From VYFG01 sp964403545 (GTDB lineage: Bacteria > Pseudomonadota > Gammaproteobacteria > Arenicellales > Poriferihabitantaceae): a DNA stretch of 5,763 nucleotides. The position numbers and the translations under genes were made by a program. Within the stretch, counting starts at the first letter, position 1, and every line of letters begins with the position of its first letter. Positions 1 to 5,763 of the stretch are shown here, in pieces. The stretch covers positions 1 to 5,763 of the forward strand of contig CAYOGN010000230.1 in assembly GCA_964403545.1 (NCBI GenBank), given 5' to 3'. A model generated the notes under the pieces. The model searched no databases. It had not been told where the DNA came from and was given only the letters and a program-made list of their open reading frames with translations.

Positions 1-537
1 TTGCTGACTTTGCCTGGCTTTCCGCTAATTCTGGATTTTTACTTTAACCAGCGTTATTACGCCGAGATGATGTATGACTCAGGTGTTTTTTCGGCACAGC
101 TTCTGGTTTTCAGTCTCGCTATAACACCGCTTATGATGATAACTCGCAGCTCGAATCCCGGTGCCAGAATTATGCGATGGTTTTTCCGGCGACGGCGCTA
201 TATCGGTGTTGCCTGTTTTTGCTACGCAGTGATACATACGCTGGTATATATACGCAACACCGGGGATTTCGAAAACGTACTGTGGCAAATACAGGATATC
301 GAAATTGCGCTTGGATGGACATCCCTGTTTATTTTGCTGCTGTTAGCACTGACATCAAACGATGGAGCGGTGCGCAGTTTGGGTCGCGGATGGAAGAAAC
401 TCCACAGATTTGTCTATCTGGCAGCGATACTGACGGGTTTACACTGGATCCTTTTCGATCTTTTTGTAGAAGTACTACTGCTTTGGTTTATTCCCCTGGG
501 TATTTTACAAATCTATCGGGTGTGGGTTCGCCAATAG
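1..537 (+). CDS. Ferric-reductase-like (MsrQ/YedZ-type) haem membrane protein, 5'-truncated
   Basis: The reading frame is open from the first base and ends at TAG 535-537, so the start probably lies outside the window; the TTG at base 1 is unlikely to be the true start. The 178 visible residues are mostly hydrophobic, with membrane segments at roughly residues 30-46, 67-84, 104-118, 136-152 and 156-172. The layout matches the ferric reductase-like transmembrane domain family, which includes MsrQ (YedZ), the b-haem membrane partner of the periplasmic methionine sulfoxide reductase MsrP. Three histidines fit the haem ligands of that family: His79 in a YAVIHT segment, His135 in KKLHRFVYLAAIL and His148 in GLHW. 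The 13-residue spacing of the last two equals that recalled for E. coli MsrQ. No MsrP gene is visible, so the partner and substrate are unknown and no symbol is given. It could also be a generic cytochrome b-type electron-transfer protein. It converges on the hupE-like gene with 21 bp between the stop codons. Confidence 0.8.
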   Translation: MLTLPGFPLILDFYFNQRYYAEMMYDSGVFSAQLLVFSLAITPLMMITRSSNPGARIMRWFFRRRRYIGVACFCYAVIHTLVYIRNTGDFENVLWQIQDIEIALGWTSLFILLLLALTSNDGAVRSLGRGWKKLHRFVYLAAILTGLHWILFDLFVEVLLLWFIPLGILQIYRVWVRQ

Positions 538-558
538 TGCTCCGTCAAAAATCAGGGT

Positions 559-1722
559 TTAAGCTGTCAGTCGATCCATGGTCCAGAAGACTCCTATTGC
601 GCTGATTACCAGTGATCCGGGGATGATGACCACTTTACGGTACCAGGATTTACCCGAAAACCAGAACCCTACTGTCAGGAAAGCTGCGCTCACCACAGCG
701 AGCTGCCCAAATTCCACGCCAATATTGAAACTGATCAGTGCGGTAAAAAAATCGTCCTTCGGCATTCCAAACTCCCTCAGTACACTGGCGAAGCCAAGAC
801 CATGAATCAATCCAAAGGCAAAGACCAGCATCAATCGACGCGATGTCAACCTGGCAAGAAATACATTTTCAATCCCGATATAGGCAATGGACAGCGCGAT
901 CAGAGGCTCAACCAAACGCGCCGGAAGTTCAATAATTCCGGAGGTTGACAATCCCAGGGTCAGCGTGTGAGCGAAAGTAAACATCGTAATCTGCCACAGT
1001 AGTGGGCGTGCCCGGGTGGTTAAAAGGAATATCCCCAGAATAAATAATATATGGTCCTGTCCCTTTGGCACGATATGTAAAAAACCGATCACAATATAGG
1101 TCCAGATGACCTTAAGCATTGGCTGCGGTGCCACCACCTCCGTCAACGAAAAGTGCTGACTTGGTGCGTCATCCCGTATCCACTGCCACTGCGACCAGTG
1201 CCATTGCTGTTGCTGCAGATCAATCTGTCGAACTCTTACCGCCGAGTCACCAAAGCGAGCAGGATAGTACCACTGCAAATCAGGCGCTTTTCTGGTTACC
1301 AATCCGTTCAATTTGATCATGCTTATTCTCGGCACTTTGGTATATCCCGCCTCAGGGATTTCTACCAGATTGACACTGAGAGTAAGTTTCTGTGCGCCTA
1401 TTTTCAACCAGATTTGATTGAGGAATTGCGATTCAAACAACGCGAATCGTTGTGCCAACGCCTCAGGGGGCAGGACACGCAGCGCATCATAAGCCTCTGC
1501 AAAAGGTGAGTCCTGGGTTTGTTTATATTGGCCGTTTATGCCGGTCAGGAGGGCTTCAATACTGGCCCGAATCTCGATACTCAAAGCACCATTTTTATAG
1601 GCACTGATTTCAATAAGTGCCGGTTTGACCACATCTGCCGACGAAACCGGTGCCTGGAGTAATAAAACCAGTGCCCAACCGACCAGAACAATCAGCTTCA
1701 ATGCTTTTTCCAGAGACTTCAT
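559..1722 (-). CDS. HupE/UreJ_2 family membrane protein (possible metal permease)
   Basis: A 387-residue protein starting with ATG at 1722, preceded 6 nt upstream by a GGAG ribosome-binding site. Residues 1-29 form a signal peptide (basic start, hydrophobic core, SSA before Asp30). Residues 30-200 form an extracytoplasmic domain without a motif I recognise. From about residue 203 the protein is a multi-span membrane domain with about six helices and HupE/UreJ_2 signature segments: GFLHIVPKGQDHILFILG (213-230), FTFAHTLTL (248-256), LIHGLGFA (305-312) and FNIGVEFGQ (332-340). Conserved polar residues inside or beside helices (His216, Asp223, His224, His252, His307, Glu337) suit metal binding. 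HupE/UreJ relatives are nickel permeases, but this long form with a secreted N-terminal domain is poorly characterised, so nickel, cobalt or another metal is only an inference. No hydrogenase or urease gene is nearby. It is transcribed away from soxB and converges on the ferric-reductase-like gene. Confidence 0.82.
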   Translation of the reverse strand: MKSLEKALKLIVLVGWALVLLLQAPVSSADVVKPALIEISAYKNGALSIEIRASIEALLTGINGQYKQTQDSPFAEAYDALRVLPPEALAQRFALFESQFLNQIWLKIGAQKLTLSVNLVEIPEAGYTKVPRISMIKLNGLVTRKAPDLQWYYPARFGDSAVRVRQIDLQQQQWHWSQWQWIRDDAPSQHFSLTEVVAPQPMLKVIWTYIVIGFLHIVPKGQDHILFILGIFLLTTRARPLLWQITMFTFAHTLTLGLSTSGIIELPARLVEPLIALSIAYIGIENVFLARLTSRRLMLVFAFGLIHGLGFASVLREFGMPKDDFFTALISFNIGVEFGQLAVVSAAFLTVGFWFSGKSWYRKVVIIPGSLVISAIGVFWTMDRLTA

Positions 1723-1728
1723 TTTAAA

Positions 1729-1732
1729 CTCC
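1729..1732 (-). promoter_or_regulatory. Ribosome-binding site of the hupE-like gene
   Basis: Read on the minus strand, GGAG stands 6 nt before the ATG at 1722-1720, which is ideal Shine-Dalgarno spacing. It fixes that start codon. By contrast, neither soxB nor gap in this window has a recognisable Shine-Dalgarno sequence. Confidence 0.7.
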
Positions 1733-1774
1733 AGGCATAGAAACTGTTGCTGGCAGACCTGGTGTAGTTAAAGT

Positions 1775-1787
1775 AAATCATTGATTT
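1775..1787. promoter_or_regulatory. Small palindrome, candidate operator between hupE-like gene and soxB
   Basis: AAATCA-T-TGATTT is a perfect 6-bp inverted repeat around one central base. It lies in the divergent intergenic region, next to a possible minus-strand -10 (TATAAC, complement of 1788-1793), where it would cover the hupE-like transcription start. The arm order (ATCA then TGAT) is the opposite of an FNR box (TTGAT-N4-ATCAA), so I do not call it FNR. In AT-rich DNA such a short palindrome can arise by chance, and no regulator can be named. Confidence 0.3.
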
Positions 1788-1844
1788 GTTATAAGTCTAC
1801 TCTATAGGTTCAAAAAATATTAAAAATAGGCCGTTTACAAAAAC

Positions 1845-1853
1845 TGCTATACT
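1845..1853 (+). promoter_or_regulatory. Extended -10 promoter element for soxB
   Basis: TGCTATACT matches an extended -10 element: TG, one base, then TATACT, which is 5 of 6 with TATAAT. There is no good -35 at 17 bp (AATAGG at 1825-1830), which is common for extended -10 promoters. The TTTACA at 1834-1839 is only 8 bp upstream and cannot be the -35. Transcription would start near 1859-1861, that is, just after the ATG at 1857. This argues that soxB translation begins downstream, at 1929, with a leader of about 70 nt. Confidence 0.45.
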
Positions 1854-1928
1854 AAAATGGCCAATGCAAGCCAACAACACGATGCGGTTTTTCTCATCCC
1901 GATGTGCAATCTATTCGAACACTACCAA

Positions 1929-3851
1929 ATGACAAATTCACAACGCAGACGCTTCCTGAAACTGACCGGCACCGCCGCCGCCAGCGCCGCCACCTGTTAT
2001 CTACCAGGGATATTATCCAATGCGCGGGCACAGCAAATGAGCGCCGAAGCGCAATCACTTTATTCCGTACCCATGCAGGGCAGCGCCAGAATATTACACA
2101 CCACCGATATTCACGGCCAATTGTTTCCGGTTTATTTCAGGGAACCCAATGTCAATTTAGGCGTTGGAGATGCAACCGGACATCTCCCCCATATAGTAGG
2201 CGAACGATTTCTCGACCATATGGGATTCAAACGGGGAACCCGCGAATCATATGCATACACTTACCTTGATTTTATTGAAGGTATTGAAAAGTATGGCAGG
2301 ATGGGTGGGTTTCCACAACTGAGAACCTTAGTCAACGAACTACGTGAACAGGCAGGCGGAATTGACAAAACCCTGACGATGGATGGCGGAGATCTGTGGC
2401 AGGGGTCAGCAACCGCACTATGGACGCGCGGGGTTGATATGGTTGAAGCATCAAATATCCTCGGCGTCGACGTAATGGTGGGACACTGGGAATTCACCTA
2501 TCGTGAGGAAGAGGTGCTGAGCAATGTTGCCTTGTTTAAAGGTGACTTTATCGGACAAAACGTCAGGGTTAAGGAGGATGCCCTGTTTGAAGACGAATAT
2601 CCCGCCATGGTTGAGCGGTTTGACGGTTCCGGTCTGTATGATGAAGATTCCGGACATGCGTTTCAGCCATTTGTGATCAAGGAAGTCAATGGTGCCCGGA
2701 TTTGCGTCATTGGCCAGGCCTTCCCCCGCACCGCAAATGCAAACCCTCAGGAGTTTTTTCCCGACTGGTCTTTTGGCCTGCGTGAACTAGATATGATTGA
2801 ACTCGCCGAACAGATAAAGGAAGAGCATCAACCGGACGCCATGGTATTGCTATCGCATAATGGCATGGATGTAGACATCAAAATGGCCGCCAATATTCCC
2901 GGTCTTGATGCAGTTTTTGGTGGCCACACCCATGATGGAATGCCCAAACCCATCGAAGTGCCCAATGTATCCGGCAATACCTGCCTGGTCACCAATGCAG
3001 GATCCCACGGCAAATTCCTGGGGGTAATGGATTTTGAGTTTGGTGACAGCAAACTCGACAAAATGCATTACAGGATGTTACCTGTTTTTGAAAATCTGAT
3101 CGAACCAGATAACGAAATGAACGCTTTCCTGAATCAACTCAATGCTACGGTATACGACGAAAACATTATTGAGAGCAGAAGCAAGGCGTTTTACTTTAAC
3201 ACCGAAAGAGTCGGTAAGACTTATGCCGAGATTCTTGGCGAAAAACTGGCCATTGCCGGTGAAACCCTGTATCGCCGGGGAAATTTTATGGGCACCTGGG
3301 ATCAGATCATCTGTGACGCGCTCATTGATGAATACAAAGCAGACATTTCCTTATCCGCAGGGGTTCGGTGGGGCACTACCATTCCCGCCGGCCACTGGAT
3401 AACCATGGGAGACATGATGACCCAGGTCGCGATTACCTATGGGGAAACTTACCTCATTGACATGAAAGGGAGAGATATTCTGGTGATGCTCGAAGGTGTG
3501 GCTGACAATTTGTTTGATGTCGACCCCTACCGGCAATCGGGCGGTGATATGGTTCGAACTGGAGGGTTGGACTATTCCATCGACCCGGCCAAACCGCTCA
3601 ATAGCAGAATCACTGATGCCCGACTGAATAACGGCCATGTCATTGAACCTGAAGAAACTTATAAAGTTGCCGGTTGGGCGAGTGTCAATGCAGCGCCTGA
3701 TGGCCGCCTGATTTGGGACATTGTACGTGATTACCTGTTACGGGCCAGGGATAGTGAGAATGTTATTCATATCAAAAAACTGAATGTACCTAAACTACTG
3801 GGAGTGAAAGACAACCCTGGTCTGGCTGATTATCGGGGTGAGACTGGATAA
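1929..3851 (+). CDS. soxB: SoxB, thiosulfohydrolase of the periplasmic Sox pathway
   Basis: SoxB is the dimanganese hydrolase that cleaves the sulfonate group as sulfate from the thiosulfate adduct on the SoxYZ carrier cysteine. The start at 1929 gives 640 residues beginning MTNSQRRRFLKL, a standard Tat signal with cleavage likely after ARA near residue 34. An in-frame ATG at 1857 would add 24 residues but lies ahead of the predicted transcription start. The fold is the 5'-nucleotidase/metallophosphoesterase type. Metal-site motifs (640 numbering) are TTDIHGQ with Asp60 and His62, DGGDLWQGS with Asp155, SHNG with His310, and GGHTHD with His333 and His335. VGHWEF with His186 and Trp187 replaces the GNHE of nucleotidases and is diagnostic for SoxB. 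The YRRGNF, RWGTT, GGDMVR and AGWASVN blocks also match the family. It is longer than the roughly 560-570 residues I recall for SoxB, partly through an apparent insertion near residues 413-431. No other sox gene is in the window. Confidence 0.95.
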   Translation: MTNSQRRRFLKLTGTAAASAATCYLPGILSNARAQQMSAEAQSLYSVPMQGSARILHTTDIHGQLFPVYFREPNVNLGVGDATGHLPHIVGERFLDHMGFKRGTRESYAYTYLDFIEGIEKYGRMGGFPQLRTLVNELREQAGGIDKTLTMDGGDLWQGSATALWTRGVDMVEASNILGVDVMVGHWEFTYREEEVLSNVALFKGDFIGQNVRVKEDALFEDEYPAMVERFDGSGLYDEDSGHAFQPFVIKEVNGARICVIGQAFPRTANANPQEFFPDWSFGLRELDMIELAEQIKEEHQPDAMVLLSHNGMDVDIKMAANIPGLDAVFGGHTHDGMPKPIEVPNVSGNTCLVTNAGSHGKFLGVMDFEFGDSKLDKMHYRMLPVFENLIEPDNEMNAFLNQLNATVYDENIIESRSKAFYFNTERVGKTYAEILGEKLAIAGETLYRRGNFMGTWDQIICDALIDEYKADISLSAGVRWGTTIPAGHWITMGDMMTQVAITYGETYLIDMKGRDILVMLEGVADNLFDVDPYRQSGGDMVRTGGLDYSIDPAKPLNSRITDARLNNGHVIEPEETYKVAGWASVNAAPDGRLIWDIVRDYLLRARDSENVIHIKKLNVPKLLGVKDNPGLADYRGETG

Positions 3852-3935
3852 GGCAATATATCTGTTGGCGAACGGAAACTTTGACTCCAGATCATATCGA
3901 TCAGGTGGCAATATCCCCTTTGGAAACACTGACTC
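3852..3935. repeat. Imperfect direct repeat between soxB and gap
   Basis: Two units follow the soxB stop directly. Unit 1 (3852-3887) starts GGCAATAT and ends GGAAACTTTGACTC; unit 2 (3907-3935) starts GGCAATAT and ends GGAAACACTGACTC. The first block is identical in both copies (8 of 8) and the second agrees at 12 of 14 positions. The spacer between blocks is 14 nt in unit 1 and 7 nt in unit 2. It may be an old duplication or a pair of protein-binding sites upstream of gap. No reading frame is evident here, and the rest of the 182-bp gap shows no clear terminator. Confidence 0.4.
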
Positions 3936-3992
3936 TAACCAAATAGACACAAGATGGGCGCTATCCGGTAATCAATTCAGTGGAAGTTAAGA

Positions 3993-3998
3993 GATAAT
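3993..3998 (+). promoter_or_regulatory. Possible -10 element for gap
   Basis: GATAAT matches TATAAT at 5 of 6 positions and lies 35 bp before the gap start, followed by a very AT-rich leader. The hexamer 17 bp upstream (AATCAA, 3970-3975) is a poor -35, so this is a weak prediction. It is offered because no soxB terminator or tight coupling to soxB is seen, and the 182-bp spacing suggests that gap has its own promoter. Confidence 0.25.
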
Positions 3999-4033
3999 AC
4001 CGATTCAATTTTTAATTTTATTTAATTCCTGAC

Positions 4034-5527
4034 ATGACTAGAGATAACAGCAAAGTCCACATGGAGGCTTATATCAGAGATCAGAGCCTGGCCGAAATGA
4101 TGATTCCCACGGTGGGCAGGTTGTACCGTGACTGCGGAATAATTGTCACTGTATTCGGCCGCAAGCTGATGAATGCATCCGTTATTGAAATTATCAAGGC
4201 CCATCGGCTTGGCCGCAACCTGGTTGAACAGATGCCCACCCTGAATGAAACCAGCGCCGTTATGGAGGCAATGAAGAACCTGAAGGTCGGTGCTTCACGA
4301 ATCGATATTGGCAAACTTGCCTACGGTTATTCGATCAGCGGTGAATCTTCGTTAGAGAACTATCTCCAACGCGAACTGATTTCTGTTTATGACAAGGGGC
4401 GCAACCTGCTTCCCAAGCCCCAGGATGTGGTTCTTTATGGATTTGGTCGAATTGGCCGAATCCTGGCACGACTGTTGATCGAACGTGCTTCAGCAAGTAA
4501 TAAGCTTCGTCTGGCGGCCATTGTTGTACGCGGTGGCAGAACGGGGGACCTCGAAAAGCGTGCAAGCTTATTGCGAAGGGATTCAATCCATGGACCGTTT
4601 AACGGTGCCATCACAGTGGACCTTGAAAACAGTGCCATCATCGCAAACGGAATCTACATCAAGATTATCTATGCAAACAAACCGGAAGATATTGACTATA
4701 CAGATTATGGAATTGAAAATGCATTGATCGTTGACAATACCGGTATTTTCAAAGATGAAGCGGGATTATCCCGTCATCTGGTTCCAAAGGGCGCCAGCAA
4801 GGTATTGCTGACAGCGCCCGCAGGCGGAGATATCAAGAATATCGTTTATGGGGTAAATACCGATATGATCGGGGACCGCCCTATTGTATGCGCCGCTTCC
4901 TGTACCACTAATGCCATTACACCGGTGCTGAAAGCAATTAATGACAAATATACTATCGTCAGCGGCCATATCGAAACCATCCACTCCTATACCAACGACC
5001 AGAACCTTATTGACAACTATCATCCTGCAGATCGTCGTGGTCGAAGTGCACCGCTGAATATGGTATTGACTTCTACTGGTGCGGCCAAGGCAGTTTCCAA
5101 AGCGCTACCCGAACTGGCAGGCAAACTCACCGGCAATGCCATTCGTGTTCCAACACCAAATGTTTCCATGGCGGTAATGAACCTTAATCTGGCAACGGCA
5201 CCCACTCGGGAAGAACTAAACAACTATATGCAGAACACTGCCTACGAATCACCGCTGAGTGAGCAGATTGCGTACTCCACCTCTTCTGAAGTAGTTTCAA
5301 CAGATATTGTGGGCACTCCCGAACCGGCTGTGTTCGACTCGGTAGCCACCATTGTCCAGCAAAACAGTTGCGTATTATATGTCTGGTACGATAACGAATA
5401 TGGTTACTCTACCCAGGTACTTCGGGTCATGCGTGACATGGCGGGGATGCATTTACCCACATTACCTGCGCGATGTGCCTGCACATCACAATCGCAAAAG
5501 TCCGCACCTGAACCAGTCCTGGTGTAA
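4034..5527 (+). CDS. gap: Long-form glyceraldehyde-3-phosphate dehydrogenase with N-terminal extension
   Basis: This phosphorylating GAPDH interconverts glyceraldehyde-3-phosphate and 1,3-bisphosphoglycerate in glycolysis, gluconeogenesis or the Calvin cycle. It has 497 residues against about 330-340 for the classic enzyme. Residues 1-130 are an extension of unknown role, seen as I recall in the long GAPDHs of gammaproteobacteria. The Rossmann motif GFGRIGR is at 136-142, the catalytic Cys290 is in AASCTTNA, and the general base is probably His317 in TIHSYTNDQ. RRGRSAPLN (334-342), GNAIRVPTPNVS (367-378) and WYDNEYGYS (451-459) are also family blocks. After the second Rossmann strand, VVRGG (164-168) stands where NAD-specific enzymes have an Asp, suggesting altered NAD/NADP preference. 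A tail of about 20 residues carries Cys481-x-Cys483. The ATG at 4034 has no Shine-Dalgarno; an in-frame ATG at 4061 is an alternative. A strong hairpin terminator begins 10 nt after the stop. Confidence 0.93.
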   Translation: MTRDNSKVHMEAYIRDQSLAEMMIPTVGRLYRDCGIIVTVFGRKLMNASVIEIIKAHRLGRNLVEQMPTLNETSAVMEAMKNLKVGASRIDIGKLAYGYSISGESSLENYLQRELISVYDKGRNLLPKPQDVVLYGFGRIGRILARLLIERASASNKLRLAAIVVRGGRTGDLEKRASLLRRDSIHGPFNGAITVDLENSAIIANGIYIKIIYANKPEDIDYTDYGIENALIVDNTGIFKDEAGLSRHLVPKGASKVLLTAPAGGDIKNIVYGVNTDMIGDRPIVCAASCTTNAITPVLKAINDKYTIVSGHIETIHSYTNDQNLIDNYHPADRRGRSAPLNMVLTSTGAAKAVSKALPELAGKLTGNAIRVPTPNVSMAVMNLNLATAPTREELNNYMQNTAYESPLSEQIAYSTSSEVVSTDIVGTPEPAVFDSVATIVQQNSCVLYVWYDNEYGYSTQVLRVMRDMAGMHLPTLPARCACTSQSQKSAPEPVLV

Positions 5528-5536
5528 TCAGGATTG

Positions 5537-5569
5537 AATATAAGGCGAACAGGATTTCGCCTTATATTT
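5537..5569. terminator. Bidirectional intrinsic terminator between gap and rpe
   Basis: A perfect inverted repeat: AATATAAGGCGAA (5537-5549), a six-base loop CAGGAT, then TTCGCCTTATATT (5556-5568). The 13-bp stem has AT-rich outer ends, giving a short U-rich tail in either direction. It starts 10 nt after the gap stop and lies 56 nt beyond the rpe stop, so it can end transcription of both converging genes. Confidence 0.8.
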
Positions 5570-5624
5570 GTTGAGTGTTCCGACGACCAGGGTCTTCAGA
5601 CTATGTCAAAGCAGCGTTGATTGA

Positions 5625-5763
5625 CTAGCCGGTAAGCTGTTCACGCATAGCTTCAATTACACGCCTGTAACGATTGGTATCGGAATCATTGGCGGCGCCA
5701 AATATTGCGCTCCCGACAACAAAAGTGTCCGCCCCTGCGGCTGCGATTTCCGCAATATTGTCC
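5625..5763 (-). CDS. rpe: Ribulose-phosphate 3-epimerase, C-terminal fragment cut by the window edge
   Basis: Translating the minus strand from the window edge gives 45 residues ending at TAG (complement of 5625-5627). They start DNIAEIAAAGADTF, continue with VVGSAIFGA and end RYRRVIEAMREQLTG. This is the last part of the TIM barrel of Rpe, including the conserved glycine- and serine-containing phosphate-binding loop GSAIFG. Rpe interconverts ribulose-5-phosphate and xylulose-5-phosphate in the pentose phosphate pathway and Calvin cycle. About four fifths of the gene lies beyond the right edge, so the start, promoter and downstream partners cannot be seen. It converges on gap with 97 bp between the stops, sharing the hairpin terminator. 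Confidence 0.9.
   Translation of the reverse strand, partial: DNIAEIAAAGADTFVVGSAIFGAANDSDTNRYRRVIEAMREQLTG

Noticed and set aside
177..605. 142-codon plus-strand open frame overlapping the ferric-reductase-like gene
   Set aside because: It is an out-of-frame shadow: the overlapping frame carries the conserved haem histidines and membrane helices, and this one has no family features.
1153..1509. Plus-strand open frame of 118 codons inside the hupE-like gene
   Set aside because: It lies wholly antisense to a well-supported membrane protein gene, and its translation has no recognisable domain or start signal.
1788..1813. TATAAC and TTGAAC on the minus strand as a full hupE-like promoter
   Set aside because: The spacer is 14 bp and the -35 matches only 4 of 6, so it is mentioned as a possible -10 but not listed as a promoter.
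1834..1853. TTTACA and TATACT as a standard -35/-10 pair
   Set aside because: The spacer is only 8 bp, far from the 16-18 bp needed; only the extended -10 reading is kept.
3891..3903. GATCATATCGATC as a palindrome after soxB
   Set aside because: The arms do not pair fully and no T-tract follows, so it is neither a terminator nor a convincing operator.

Overview
The window looks like an ordinary chromosomal stretch of a proteobacterium, most likely a gammaproteobacterium with lithotrophic (reduced-sulfur-oxidising) ability. This rests on a well-conserved SoxB, a long-form GAPDH with an N-terminal extension of a type I know from gammaproteobacteria, and a typical Rpe C-terminus. Base composition appears moderate (roughly 45-50% GC, not computed). 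I see no mobile element, CRISPR array, tRNA or rRNA, and no frameshift. No genus can be assigned from the sequence alone.

Layout: (1) 1-537 (+), the C-terminal part of a ferric-reductase-like (MsrQ/YedZ-type) haem membrane protein, cut by the left edge. (2) 559-1722 (-), a HupE/UreJ_2-type membrane protein, converging on gene 1 with only 21 bp between the stops. (3) 1723-1928, a divergent intergenic region with a small palindrome, an extended -10 promoter for soxB and a clear ribosome-binding site for the hupE-like gene. (4) 1929-3851 (+), soxB, a Tat-exported thiosulfohydrolase. (5) 3852-4033, a 182-bp gap holding an imperfect direct repeat. (6) 4034-5527 (+), gap, a long GAPDH of 497 residues. 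(7) 5537-5569, a perfect 13-bp-stem hairpin serving as terminator between convergent genes. (8) 5625-5763 (-), the C-terminal end of rpe, cut by the right edge.

How the genes may work together: SoxB removes sulfate from SoxYZ-bound thiosulfate in the periplasm, but no soxAX, soxYZ or soxCD is in this window, so its partners must be encoded elsewhere or lie outside the window. GAPDH and ribulose-phosphate epimerase both serve central carbon metabolism (glycolysis/gluconeogenesis, pentose phosphate and, if present, the Calvin cycle). A link between sulfur oxidation and carbon fixation is possible, but adjacency is the only support here. I found no convincing undescribed multi-gene system. The points most worth a second look are the soxB start and promoter, the GAPDH cofactor-site change and Cys-x-Cys tail, and the intergenic repeat and palindrome.
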